Positions 27,664 through 37,024 of a stretch of DNA of 64,000 bases are shown here, piece by piece. A program made the translations under genes and the position numbers. The notes below the pieces were generated by a model. That model was not told the DNA's origin and did no database searches. It worked only from the letters and a program-made list of their open reading frames with translations. Location: contig NZ_VTPY01000002.1 of NCBI RefSeq assembly GCF_008297955.1, positions 310,001-374,000 of the forward strand, read 5' to 3'. Position 1 is the first letter of the stretch, and each line of letters starts with the position of its first letter. Source of the DNA: Billgrantia pellis. GTDB lineage: Bacteria > Pseudomonadota > Gammaproteobacteria > Pseudomonadales > Halomonadaceae.

Positions 27664-28272
27664 TCAAGGCATCATGGCGCCACTGGCCAACCTCCACGCT
27701 ACCCACGCCAGGATAAGACCGATACCCAGGTCGATGGCGCGCCATACCCGCGGGCTCGCCAGCCTCGGCGCCAACCAGCCGGCAGCCGCCGCCAGGCCAA
27801 AGAACCAGCCGAACGAGGCCATCGCCGCCCCAACGAAGAACCCCAACGGGCTCGGCTGCACCGCGCCGATGGCGCCCAGCAGCACGACGGTTTCCAGATA
27901 GACCTGGGGATTGAGCAGGGTCACGGCAAGCGTGGCGGCAAGCGCACCTCGCCATGAAGCCTGATGGCGTCCCCCAACCGTCAGCGAGTGCCGTGCGAAA
28001 GCTCGACGCAACGCCAGCCAGGCCTGCCAGGCGAGAAAGCCGGCCCCGGCCCAGCGTGCGATTTCCATCAAGGTGTCTTGTTGGGCGATCAGCGCGCCCA
28101 ATCCGAGGACTCCGAGCCCCACCAATAGCCAGTCGCAAAGTGCGCACACACTGGCCACCAGCCAGGCATGCTGACGACGCAAGCCCTGCTGCAGCACGAA
28201 GGCATTCTGCGCCCCGATGGCGACGATCAATCCGGCACAGATCAACAGCCCATTCAGCCATGACAACCACAT
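27664..28272 (-). CDS. argO: LysE/ArgO-type amino acid exporter
   Basis: A 202-residue membrane protein with six spans. The N-terminal GLIVAIGAQNAFVLQQGLRR and the LLNPQVYLETVVLLGAIG stretch are hallmarks of ArgO/LysE arginine-lysine exporters. It is divergent from an ArgP-like LysR regulator 95 bases away, the standard argO-argP pairing, so ArgP probably activates it when arginine or lysine analogues accumulate. Confidence 0.93.
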   Translation of the reverse strand: MWLSWLNGLLICAGLIVAIGAQNAFVLQQGLRRQHAWLVASVCALCDWLLVGLGVLGLGALIAQQDTLMEIARWAGAGFLAWQAWLALRRAFARHSLTVGGRHQASWRGALAATLAVTLLNPQVYLETVVLLGAIGAVQPSPLGFFVGAAMASFGWFFGLAAAAGWLAPRLASPRVWRAIDLGIGLILAWVAWRLASGAMMP

Positions 28273-28367
28273 GGATGTTTTCTCCCTGGCAAGTCGTAGT
28301 CACCAAGGCTAAGCTCGCCGCATCAATTAAAGAAATGAATAAAGGTACTACGGGATAAGAGAAATCG

Positions 28368-29315
28368 ATGCTCGATTACAAACTGCTGGAAGCCCTGGTC
28401 GTCGTGCTCGACCAGGGCGGCTTCGAGCGCGGTGCCCGTCATCTGGGCCTGACCCAATCGGCGGTGTCCCAGCGCATCAAGCTGCTCGAAGCACGCCTGG
28501 GCCAGCCGGTACTGGTGCGAAGCCCGCGCCTCGCCCCCACGCCACTGGGCCGACGCCTGCTCAATCACGCCCAGCAGGTACGTCTGCTCGAGAGCGATCT
28601 GCTGGGTGAGATGCCGGCATTGGGTGGCGGCGAGCAGCGTCTGCGCCTCGCGATCAATGCCGACAGCCTGGCGACCTGGTGGCCGGAAGCCATCGGGCGC
28701 TTCTGCGAGCACTACCGGGTCCTGTTCGAGCTGGTGGTCGAGGATCAGGAAGTGGCGCTCAAGCGCATGCGCGACGGCGACGTGGCCGGCTGCATCTGCG
28801 ATTCACCCACGCCGGTCCAGGGCGCGCGCAGCCACGGCCTGGGCAGCATGCGTTATCGCGCCCTGGCCAGTCCCGCCTTCATGGCACGCTATTTCGCCGA
28901 CGGCGTGACGCCGGAAGCGCTGCGCCAGGCACCGGCCATCGTGTTCGGCCCCGATGATCGGCTGCAGCATCGCTTCCTGGCCAGGTACGGCGTGGAGCCT
29001 CCCTTCCCCCACCACCTATGTCCCTCGTCGGAGGGCTTCGTCGGCCTGGCGCTGGCAGGACTCGGTTACGGCATGGTGCCGGAGCGCCAGGCCGAGCGCG
29101 AACTCAGCGAAGGCCGGCTGCAGGAGATCGACCCCGGCCCCCACTTGGCCGACGGCCGCCTGGTCGATCTCTCGCCGGGCTACGTGATCGACGTGCCGCT
29201 CTACTGGCACCACTGGCGCCAGGGCGGCAGGATCCTCGATGCCCTCACCGACCACCTGCTGCGCCTGGGCGACGCCTGGCTGGCGCCGCTGCCGGGGCCT
29301 AAGCGCCAGAGATAG
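28368..29315 (+). CDS. argP: LysR-family regulator ArgP (IciA)
   Basis: The 315-residue LysR regulator begins MLDYKLLEALVVVLDQGGFE and has the helix-turn-helix LGLTQSAVSQRIKLLEARLG, both typical of ArgP/IciA. The C-terminal part is the periplasmic-binding-like effector domain. The neighbour argO is its usual target. The stop is followed one base later by the convergent thiamine-binding-type gene. Confidence 0.93.
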   Translation: MLDYKLLEALVVVLDQGGFERGARHLGLTQSAVSQRIKLLEARLGQPVLVRSPRLAPTPLGRRLLNHAQQVRLLESDLLGEMPALGGGEQRLRLAINADSLATWWPEAIGRFCEHYRVLFELVVEDQEVALKRMRDGDVAGCICDSPTPVQGARSHGLGSMRYRALASPAFMARYFADGVTPEALRQAPAIVFGPDDRLQHRFLARYGVEPPFPHHLCPSSEGFVGLALAGLGYGMVPERQAERELSEGRLQEIDPGPHLADGRLVDLSPGYVIDVPLYWHHWRQGGRILDALTDHLLRLGDAWLAPLPGPKRQR

Positions 29316-29316
29316 C

Positions 29317-29622
29317 TCACGCGCGGTTCAGCTTGGCTCGCACGCTCGCTACCTTATCGCCCATGGACTGCTCGCGGTCGGTACGTGTCCCCAGCTTGAT
29401 GGTGGTGGTGATGCGCGGCGCGCCCATCTCGTGCACCACTTCGTGGCAGCGCTTGACCACCACCATCACCTCGTCCCACGGCCCTTCGATGTTGGTGCCG
29501 TAGGCATGCATATGATGCTCGAGACCCGAGGCCTCGATCACCCGCTGGCAGGCGGCAATCTGCGGCGAGACCGACACCCCTACGCCCAGCGGGACGACGC
29601 AGAGATCGATGATGACGTGCAT
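29317..29622 (-). CDS. MTH1187-family thiamine-binding protein (UPF0045)
   Basis: A 101-residue protein starting MHVIIDLCVVPLGVG with a later HHMHAYGTNIEGPWDEV block, diagnostic of the YkoF-like MTH1187/UPF0045 family. Members form ferredoxin-fold tetramers and bind thiamine-like ligands; physiological role is not settled. A GGAGAAAA ribosome site precedes the ATG. It lies 29 bases beyond the condensin-like operon and may be co-transcribed with it. Confidence 0.9.
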   Translation of the reverse strand: MHVIIDLCVVPLGVGVSVSPQIAACQRVIEASGLEHHMHAYGTNIEGPWDEVMVVVKRCHEVVHEMGAPRITTTIKLGTRTDREQSMGDKVASVRAKLNRA

Positions 29623-29651
29623 ATGTTTTCTCCTATCCGTTGAGCATCGGT

Positions 29652-32600
29652 TCAGCTCGGCTCCGGCTCGCTGACGTGAATGCCGAACAGGCTGGCCTCG
29701 CCGACGCTGCGCCCTACCGACTCCGGCGGCATGATGCGGCCGTCGCGCACCATCACGTGGCCGCCTTGTCCTTGGGCGCCGCCGATCACGCTGCCCACCA
29801 GGTAGGTGGGGAAGATGTCGGGGTCGTTCTCGTAGTTGGGGTTGTGGATCAGGCCAATCATCTGGAAGCGCCCGCGGGTGTTGCGCAGCGACTCCAGCGA
29901 GTCCTGGATCAGACGGCGGTGCGAGAGCTTGGAGAACAAGCCGTCGAGCAGGATCACGCTCTCGCGGCTGGTGCGTGCGCGGCGACGATGGTGCCCCGGC
30001 AGTTCACGCAGCTCGCGTTCGATGGCGAACTCGGAGAGCTTGACCAGCCACATCAGCGAGACCGCCTCGCGCTGGCCTTCCGACATCTCCTCGTTGAGCG
30101 AGAACAGCCGCCCGTGCGGGCGAATGGCGTCGTGCTTGAGGCGGATCGCCACGTCGTGGAACAGGCCGCGATAGATACGCCGGCGGATCTGGCGCAGCAA
30201 GTCATCGTCGCGCCGGCGCGCCTCGCCGTCGACCATGCCGCCGTCACGCTCGGCGCGGCGGCGCATGGCCGCCTGGTGCTCGTCGATGTCGGCGAGCAGC
30301 GTGGCGATGAGGTCGCGCAGCTGGTCGGGGCCGATCAGCGAAGCCTTGACCTCGAAGAAGGCGCCGCCCTCGCCGCTGCTCTTGGCCACGCGCTTGAGGA
30401 TGTCGAGATTGCCGGCGGCGTCCGAGATGATCGAGCTGAGCCGCTCCACCAGGGTGCCTTCGATCTGCTCGCGCGAGGCATGCAATCGCTCGACCCGCAC
30501 GCGATGCTCGTCGAGCTGGCCGGCGAGCAGATCGTGCAGCCGGGAGAGATCGTCCAGCGCCTCGGCGCTGGCATGCGTCAGGCCCGCCAGGCGGGCACGC
30601 TCGGTGTCGCTGAATAGCCGACTATGCGCCGCCTCGGCGAGTGCCCCGGCCAGCTTGCGCTCACCGCCCTCGACCTGGCGGGCCTGGCGCTCGCGGTTGC
30701 GCGCCCGCTCGCCCAGGTTGAGCTCGCCCAGGGCGTCGATCAGGGTCTGCTGGCATGCCTCCAGCGCCTCGGCGTCGAATTCGCCCTGCTCGCTCTTATC
30801 GCCGGCCATGACGCGCCAAGCGTCGAGGGCGGCATTGCGCGCCTCGAGCTCATCCGTGTCGCTGGGCCAACGGCTGGCCTCTTCGAGATCGACCAGCGCC
30901 GCCAGGCGCCGCGGCCAGCCCTCAGGCAGCTCGCGCAACACCCGCAGCCACTCCACCGCCAGTTGGTCGACGCAGGCCAGTGCCCGGCGCTGCTCGGCAA
31001 GGCGCGCCTCCAGCACGTCCCGCTCCGCCGAAAGCGTCTTGCGCTTGTCGCGCAGCTCGCCGAGCTCACGCTTGACCCGAGCGATCTCGCGCTCGAGCTT
31101 CTGGCTGCCGCCACCGGCGTCGCGCACCTCCAGATAGGCACGGATGCGGGTGAAATCGAAGTCGGCACGCCGGGTCGCCCGCGCCTGGGATGCCTCCAAT
31201 TCGGCTTGCACCTCGGCGGCGCTGGCCATGAAGTCGACCCCGCCATCGGCCTCGAAACTCGCCAGGGCACGCAGACGGTCGCGCTCACCGTCGCTGAAGA
31301 TGCCGCGACGTTGAGCCTCGGTCTCGACAACTTTCCGTGCCAGCGCCTCCTTCTCCTCCTCGGCGCTGGCCAGCCTGGCCGTGGCCTCGGCCAGGTGACG
31401 CTCGAGTTCGGCGAGGCGCGTCTCCAACGCCTGCAGCCGCTCGACACCCCCGGCATCGCTGAACTGCTCGGCGGCAAGCCAGGTCGGCCCGTGGGCCTCC
31501 AGCTCGCGGGCCGCACGCTCACGCTGGGGCGTCATCTCGGCCAGCGTCGTCTCGGCCTCGAGCCGCTCCTCGGCGGCTTCCTGCTGGGCGATCTCGCCGC
31601 CCTCCTGCAGGTAGCGCTGATAGTCGTCGATACAGGCCAACGCGGTATCGCTCAGCCGCGGGGCCAGTTCGGCCTCGCGCTCGGCCAGCGCCGCCTGCTG
31701 CTCGGCCAGCGCCTCCAGCGCCACTTCGACATCCGCCTCGTCGGCTTCACGGGCGCGCAGCGCCAAGGCGAATGTGTCGCCATGGGGATCGAGTCGCTCG
31801 CACTCGATGGCCAGTGCCTTCTGCCGCTCGCGGTCGGCGGCAAGCCGCTTCTCGGTGGCCTCGCGCAGCGCCTCGAGGTAGCTCGGGTCCAGCGCGGCCT
31901 TGACCGCCAGGGTTTCCACCCCGGCCACGGCGCCCAAGGGCGGCTCGCCCCGGGCCAGCAAGTCGGCCAACGCTTCGGCCTCGAACACCGGCACCGCCAG
32001 GCCCGCCTCGATCAGCGCGGCGGCGGCGGACTCGGCCGCCTCGCGCCCCGCCACCACCGGGGCGAACAGTACGCCGGCGGCCTGCACCAGCCATTCGCGG
32101 CGCTGCTCGGGGGTATGTGTGTCGACAGTGAGCACCGCATGCAGCGGCTGCCAGGCGATGCCGCTATCGTCCAGGTGACGATGGGCCTCGGCCTCCGCCA
32201 CACGACGCTCCAGCGGGTCGCCGGAGAGGCTTTCCAGGTAGCGTTCGCGGGCGGCGATATCAGCCTCCAGCGTCTCCGCCTCTCGCAACAGCCGCGGGTA
32301 GCGGCGCCGGGCGTCGGTGAGCCACGTCTCGGCCGCCAGCTCGCTGCGCTCGGCGAAATCGAGCCGCGCCCGGTGCAGCGTACGCAGGCGGCTCTCTTCC
32401 TCCGTCAGCCGCTGACGCTCGTCGGCCAGTTCGCGCTCGCGCTCGCGCAGCCGCGCCCGCAGATGCACCGGTTCATCGTCGCCGTGCAGCTCACCATAGC
32501 GGCGCGCGGCTTCGGCCAGCGGCGCCAACCGCGACAAGGTGCGCTCGGCGTCCTGGCGGCGCTGCTCGGCCTCGCGGGAGTTCGTTTCCAGCTCGGCCAG

Positions 32601-34553
32601 TGCCGTCTTGCGCCGCGACCAGAAGCCGCCAATTTCCTCGCCCGGCCAACCCTCGATGAAGGCGCGCCAGGGCGCCTGGCCGCGGGCCAGCAACCCCTGT
32701 TCGCCGGTCAAGCGTTCGCGTTCGCCGTTGAGTCGCTCGCGTTCTGCACGAGCGGTCTCGAAGGCGGTGGCCACCTCATCACGACGACCGGTCAGTTCGT
32801 CGAGCGCCTCAGCCAGCTCGGCCTCGCGGTCGAGCTTCTCTTCCAGCCGCTCGGCCGGTGCGGTATCGGGGCACTCGCGGCGGAAAGCGTCATGCCAGGC
32901 GGCTACCTGCTTGAGTTCACCGACCCGGCCCAAGTGCTGGTTGAGTGCCCGACGTGCGTCGGCAGCCTCGGTCTTGGCCGCTTCGGCGCTGGCCTCCGGG
33001 GTTTCCAGCTCGGCTTCGCTGAAGAGACCCTCGGACAGCGCCTGGGTGTAAAAACTCTGGTTATCGACAAAGTCGCGCTGCTGGGATTCGAGCCGCTCGC
33101 GCTCCTGCTCCATGTCGTCGCGGCGCTCGTCGAGGGCCGCCAGGTCGCGGGTCAGTTCCTCGAGATAGACGCCGTCGCCGATCACCTCCTCGCGGAAGCG
33201 GTTGCCGTCGGCGGCCTCGAAGGCGTCGGCCCCCTCATCCAGGGCGGAAAGGGCCCGGTCGCGAGCCGCATCATCGTTGAGGGCGTGGCTTTCACTCAGC
33301 CACTCGCGAGCGGCTTTGAAGCTGACGTGACCCACGTCGCGGTTGAGCGGCCATGCCGCCTGGGGCAGATGAATCAGTCGCCGATGCACGTCGACCCGGG
33401 CGCCGCGCTCGGAGAGCGCCTGCCGCACCGCCCGCTCGGAGAGGCCGGAGAGGGTCGCCAGCAATGAGGTCGAGACCCGAGGGCGCGACGTATCCCCGGC
33501 AATCCAGGCAAAGCCTTCCAGCGGAGCGGCCCCACTCTCTTCGGGATCGTCCACTGCGCTGGCGCGCGGCAGCCCGGGCAGGCCGAGCAGGGCCTGTCCG
33601 CCCAGCAGCGCTTCGCTGGCCGCCAGGCCCTGGTCCAGCTCGCTTAACCGAGCGCGGGCATCGAGCAGGGTCTCGCCCTGCTCACGCAGCTCCGCCAAGC
33701 GCACCACCTTGTCACTGGCACGGCGCTGGTCGCTTTCGGCCTCCTCGAGGCGATGGCGCAGCTCGGTGATGTTGGTGCCGGAGTTGAGGATGACCTCCTC
33801 GATCAGTTCCTCGCTCTCGTCGGTCTCGCCGCGGGTGGCGCCGGAAAGGATCTCCGGCGCCAGCACCTCGAAGAAGAACGCCTGGTCGGCCTTCTCGCCG
33901 GCGCGGGGCTTGATGGCGTTGAAGATCTGGCTCTTGTCGGCGCCGCCCTCCTTCTGGAAGGCCGCGAGCTGGGCCAGCTCGCGGCGCGACACGTGGGCGC
34001 CCACCGCCTCCAGCCACTCCTCGCGGTTGTGAGTCAGGCGCACGCCACGCTCGGCCATCACGGCCTTGACATCGCGGTTGGCGTAGAGCGCCAGTTTGCC
34101 GTCGAGGGTGAGGTGATGCACCGGCACGTCCTCGAGACGCCCGGCATAATGGTAGAAGGAGAGCCCGCTGCCGTCGCTGTAGCCGTAGAAGCCGAACACG
34201 AAGGTCTCGCCGGCCACTTCCTCGCCGGCCACCGCCAGCATGTCGTCCTGACGCTCGAGCCCGCTGCGTGAACGGAACTCCACCCGCAGGTGACTCCAAC
34301 TTCTCCCATCACCGCCCACCGAAGAAGGCGAGCACTTGCGCCGCGTGCGGGAGAGCAGCGTGCGATCGCGCGACAACAGGCCGATCAGCGCCTCGGCCAG
34401 TGTGGTCTTGCCAAAGCCGTTCTCCATGCTGATGGCGCTGGACTGGCCGCGCAGATCGAGCAGCACATGGCGCATCTTGGCGTCCCAGGGCGAGGCCACG
34501 TCGCCGTGCTTGTTGAGCAGGTTGGCGACCTCGATGCGATTGATCACGCTCAT
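29652..34553 (-). CDS. SMC/MukB/JetC-like coiled-coil ATPase with atypical Walker motifs
   Basis: At 1633 residues this is the large subunit of a condensin-like complex. The N-terminal head has INRIEVANLLNKHGDVASPW in its first 22 residues and a P-loop SMENGFGKTT (Lys49), where the first Walker A glycine is Met. Long coiled-coil arms fill most of the protein, interrupted near residues 790-890 by a globular, hinge-like segment. The C-terminal head has an ABC signature MSEGQ (about 1490) and Walker B VILLDG (Asp1537), where the catalytic Glu position is Gly, then an H-loop-like IGLIHN. The start at 34553 overlaps the previous gene by four bases; upstream frame to 35024 is spurious. It is longer than typical MukB, MksB or JetC. 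Confidence 0.85.
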   Translation of the reverse strand: MSVINRIEVANLLNKHGDVASPWDAKMRHVLLDLRGQSSAISMENGFGKTTLAEALIGLLSRDRTLLSRTRRKCSPSSVGGDGRSWSHLRVEFRSRSGLERQDDMLAVAGEEVAGETFVFGFYGYSDGSGLSFYHYAGRLEDVPVHHLTLDGKLALYANRDVKAVMAERGVRLTHNREEWLEAVGAHVSRRELAQLAAFQKEGGADKSQIFNAIKPRAGEKADQAFFFEVLAPEILSGATRGETDESEELIEEVILNSGTNITELRHRLEEAESDQRRASDKVVRLAELREQGETLLDARARLSELDQGLAASEALLGGQALLGLPGLPRASAVDDPEESGAAPLEGFAWIAGDTSRPRVSTSLLATLSGLSERAVRQALSERGARVDVHRRLIHLPQAAWPLNRDVGHVSFKAAREWLSESHALNDDAARDRALSALDEGADAFEAADGNRFREEVIGDGVYLEELTRDLAALDERRDDMEQERERLESQQRDFVDNQSFYTQALSEGLFSEAELETPEASAEAAKTEAADARRALNQHLGRVGELKQVAAWHDAFRRECPDTAPAERLEEKLDREAELAEALDELTGRRDEVATAFETARAERERLNGERERLTGEQGLLARGQAPWRAFIEGWPGEEIGGFWSRRKTALAELETNSREAEQRRQDAERTLSRLAPLAEAARRYGELHGDDEPVHLRARLRERERELADERQRLTEEESRLRTLHRARLDFAERSELAAETWLTDARRRYPRLLREAETLEADIAARERYLESLSGDPLERRVAEAEAHRHLDDSGIAWQPLHAVLTVDTHTPEQRREWLVQAAGVLFAPVVAGREAAESAAAALIEAGLAVPVFEAEALADLLARGEPPLGAVAGVETLAVKAALDPSYLEALREATEKRLAADRERQKALAIECERLDPHGDTFALALRAREADEADVEVALEALAEQQAALAEREAELAPRLSDTALACIDDYQRYLQEGGEIAQQEAAEERLEAETTLAEMTPQRERAARELEAHGPTWLAAEQFSDAGGVERLQALETRLAELERHLAEATARLASAEEEKEALARKVVETEAQRRGIFSDGERDRLRALASFEADGGVDFMASAAEVQAELEASQARATRRADFDFTRIRAYLEVRDAGGGSQKLEREIARVKRELGELRDKRKTLSAERDVLEARLAEQRRALACVDQLAVEWLRVLRELPEGWPRRLAALVDLEEASRWPSDTDELEARNAALDAWRVMAGDKSEQGEFDAEALEACQQTLIDALGELNLGERARNRERQARQVEGGERKLAGALAEAAHSRLFSDTERARLAGLTHASAEALDDLSRLHDLLAGQLDEHRVRVERLHASREQIEGTLVERLSSIISDAAGNLDILKRVAKSSGEGGAFFEVKASLIGPDQLRDLIATLLADIDEHQAAMRRRAERDGGMVDGEARRRDDDLLRQIRRRIYRGLFHDVAIRLKHDAIRPHGRLFSLNEEMSEGQREAVSLMWLVKLSEFAIERELRELPGHHRRRARTSRESVILLDGLFSKLSHRRLIQDSLESLRNTRGRFQMIGLIHNPNYENDPDIFPTYLVGSVIGGAQGQGGHVMVRDGRIMPPESVGRSVGEASLFGIHVSEPEPS

Positions 34554-35386
34554 GCCTGGGTCTCCTCGTGCTCGTCGACTGACACTTGATCTCGTTCGTC
34601 CACGGGACGGCTCGACACGCGGCCCCGGGCCAGGGCCTGCAAATGACCGAGCTGGTGAATCCCGATCTGCTCGCTCTCCAGCGCCCCGAGCAAGGTCTGC
34701 TGCCAGACCTCGCCGCCACCCTCCTCGGTGGCCGTGCCGGGATCGGTCTCGCGCAGGCCTTCGAGCAGGCCGGCGCGTACCTGCAGGTCGATGAAGGCAC
34801 GCACCCGGCGGCTGATGTCCTCGCCACGCTCCTCGAGCAGTGCCCGGCTGGTTTCCGGCGCCTCCTCGCCCAGGGCACGCAGTGATTCGAGCTGGTCGCG
34901 CACCAGTTCGACCAGTTCGGCACCGGCGAAGGTGGCTTCCTGGTAACGGCTGACATCGGAGAGCGCTCGGTTGTAGCGTGTATAAAGCAACGTGTGCATC
35001 AACAGCCACAGCTGCAGGTACCACTGGGCCAGCTCGGCGCGGCTCTCCTGGCGTAGCTTGAGCGCCTCGAACACCGGCTCGCGGGTATACAGCGGCGGCT
35101 GCTCCAGCTCCGGGTCGGGCAGCAGCGCGTAGTAGCGTGACCCCGGCGCGATGCCCGGGTAGTCGCCCGCCTCGAAGGCCTTGAGCCGCAGGCCCTGGCC
35201 GCCCAGGAAGTCGCGCAGCGCCTCGCGTTCGCCCTCGCTGGCGTCATCGATCAGGGCGCAGACGTCACGCTCGGAGAGCTGGCCTTCGCGAGCGGCACGG
35301 CGCTTGCGCCCGCCGCCCGGGGTACGTTCGGCGCTGCGGTAGCGCAGCAGGTAGGCGACCACTTCGCCCATCTCGGTCATGTTCAT
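34550..35386 (-). CDS. Condensin-like small partner (MukE/MksE/JetB position)
   Basis: The 278-residue protein has no motif I can name. It is mostly helical and acidic. The N-terminal part (AREGQLSERDVCALIDDA, then YYALLPDPELEQPP) could be winged-helix, as in the KITE subunits MukE, MksE and JetB. Gene order (between a kleisin-like gene and the SMC-like gene) and overlap by four bases on both sides support that assignment. It would bridge the SMC heads and kleisin. Assignment rests on context more than sequence. Confidence 0.7.
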   Translation of the reverse strand: MNMTEMGEVVAYLLRYRSAERTPGGGRKRRAAREGQLSERDVCALIDDASEGEREALRDFLGGQGLRLKAFEAGDYPGIAPGSRYYALLPDPELEQPPLYTREPVFEALKLRQESRAELAQWYLQLWLLMHTLLYTRYNRALSDVSRYQEATFAGAELVELVRDQLESLRALGEEAPETSRALLEERGEDISRRVRAFIDLQVRAGLLEGLRETDPGTATEEGGGEVWQQTLLGALESEQIGIHQLGHLQALARGRVSSRPVDERDQVSVDEHEETQA

Positions 35387-36873
35387 ACGGGCTCGTCCTG
35401 ATCGATGCGCGATATGTCGTTAGGCGCGGCAGCGGGCGCCTGCAAGGAATGCGGCGCGGTCCCGGGCGCCTGTAAGGAGTGCGGCGCGGTCCCGGGCGCC
35501 TGTAGAAAGAAGCCGAGGGACGGGGTCACGGCCCCCTCGATGCGGCGGCCGTCGTCGAGTGCAAGCTCGAACGGCGTGGCGTCGATACCCACCGTCAATC
35601 CCGGGTCGAGCAGCTCGGTGTCGACGAAGGTATTGAGCAACTGCGCCAGGCAATCGCCCTCCTCGAAGCGGTGCCAGCCTTCGGCCAGCGCCTCGGGCAG
35701 CGACAGCGGTGCCTGCTGGATGCGCTGCCGCAGCGCCGGGCTGCGCGCCTCGAGGAAGCGTGCCAGCAGCGGGTCCTCGGGGGCCGCGTCGCCGGCCTCG
35801 TCGAACACCAGTGCCGAGGCGCTGGCTTCGGCACGGCGGCTTTCGAGCAGCGGTACCAGCGGCGCCAGGCGCGGAAACGTCGCCTGCACGTGCAGCGGCA
35901 TCATGCGCGCCACCACGGCGTCACGAAGCGCGGCCGCAGGCGGCGCCTCGAGCAGTTGGCGCGCCATGTCCTGAAAGTCGATCACGCCCATGGCCTGGAT
36001 GCGCCCCTCGGCGATGTCGGCGAGAAGTTCCGAGAGACGGCGCGAGAGGTTCTCGATGGCGTTGAGTACCCGGCCGAGGGCGCTGGAGAGCACTCGCAGA
36101 TCCCACTCCTCCTCCTGCACCTCGCGCCAGCTTTCGAAGCGCTCCATCAGCCGCGGCGTGGCGAGCTGGGCACGGGCATCGAGCAGGGTCTGCTGGATGT
36201 TGGTCAAGGCGTTGTGATAGTGGCGCTCGTTGTCGAGCAGCGCGGCCAGCTTGCCCTCGCGGGTGGGATTCTCGCGCACCCGGCGCAGCTCCTGGGTCAG
36301 CGCACGAATGGCCAGCAGGATCTGGTTGGTGATGTCGGGAATGCGGGCGAAATCGCCCCGCGCCAGCGCCGCCAGCACCTTGGCGGCGTCGTACTCGGAA
36401 TAGAGCAGATCTTCGACCTGGCTGGCCAGCGTCACCGCCTGGCGGCCGCTCGGCGTGAGCCGCACCTGGCCGGTCTGGCCCTGCTTCTCGACCAGCGCCG
36501 TGCGCTTGGTGCTACGCCGGGCGCGACCCTCCCCCATCTCGCTCGAGGTCGGAGACGATTGTCGAAAGTGAATCTCGCTGGGCGTGGCCAGCAGGTTGAT
36601 GACGAAGCTCAAGTCATCGTGCGGCAGCTGCGGATACATCTCGCGCAGGTGATTGAGGCAGCGGGTCTGCGAGACGAAAGCGCTGTTGGTGGCGAAATCC
36701 TCGTCGAGCAGGTAGTCGAGCAGCAGGCAGCCGAGGTCGAGCCAGTAGCCGTCACGCAGGCCGCGACGCTGTTCCTGACTGACCTGCACGAAGGGCGAGC
36801 CGGGTTCATGGGCGCTGTCGTGCAGGTCGATCAGCCGCGTCGTGGCGATCAGCAGCTTGCTCCAGGCGGTCAT
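35383..36873 (-). CDS. Kleisin-like subunit (MukF/MksF/JetA position)
   Basis: The 496-residue protein is first in the three-gene operon. The start at 36873 (MTAWSKLLIATTRL) has an AGGGAAG ribosome site. The N-terminal 150 residues look like a winged-helix domain (LNHLREMYPQLPHDDLSFVI; GQVRLTPSGRQAVTLA), and a long helical middle follows (residues about 170-300). This order fits MukF/MksF/JetA kleisins. The C-terminus carries a ten-residue repeat, LQAPGTAPHS, encoded by a 30-bp tandem repeat. Assignment is from architecture and operon order. Confidence 0.7.
   Translation of the reverse strand: MTAWSKLLIATTRLIDLHDSAHEPGSPFVQVSQEQRRGLRDGYWLDLGCLLLDYLLDEDFATNSAFVSQTRCLNHLREMYPQLPHDDLSFVINLLATPSEIHFRQSSPTSSEMGEGRARRSTKRTALVEKQGQTGQVRLTPSGRQAVTLASQVEDLLYSEYDAAKVLAALARGDFARIPDITNQILLAIRALTQELRRVRENPTREGKLAALLDNERHYHNALTNIQQTLLDARAQLATPRLMERFESWREVQEEEWDLRVLSSALGRVLNAIENLSRRLSELLADIAEGRIQAMGVIDFQDMARQLLEAPPAAALRDAVVARMMPLHVQATFPRLAPLVPLLESRRAEASASALVFDEAGDAAPEDPLLARFLEARSPALRQRIQQAPLSLPEALAEGWHRFEEGDCLAQLLNTFVDTELLDPGLTVGIDATPFELALDDGRRIEGAVTPSLGFFLQAPGTAPHSLQAPGTAPHSLQAPAAAPNDISRIDQDEPV
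35434..35505. repeat. 30-bp tandem repeat in the 3' end of the kleisin-like gene
   Basis: Two full copies and a partial third of a 30-bp unit occur in tandem; each encodes LQAPGTAPHS on the minus strand. The unit preserves frame, so copy-number changes would lengthen or shorten a flexible Pro/Ala-rich tail. Confidence 0.8.
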
Positions 36874-37024
36874 GACATCTTCCCTGCGGGCAAAGAAAAG
36901 AGGGGCATTATGCCAAGCTCGGCTGCTCGGGTCATGACGTGGTTGCGCCTGTCTTTCTACGCTCCCGGCCTGATGACCGGCCACGCCCGCAGGGCACCCG
37001 CCGCAGCGCCCACAGGAACGCTTG

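Noticed and set aside
30624..33467. A 947-codon open frame on the plus strand opposite the SMC-like gene
   Set aside because: It is the antisense shadow of GC-rich coiled-coil codons. The product is low-complexity Leu/Gly/Arg-rich with no family features, while the minus-strand frame has full ATPase head motifs.
34554..35024. N-terminal extension of the SMC-like protein
   Set aside because: It overlaps the coding sequence of the small partner in another frame and is Arg/Pro/Gly-rich shadow sequence. The true start is the coupled ATG at 34553.
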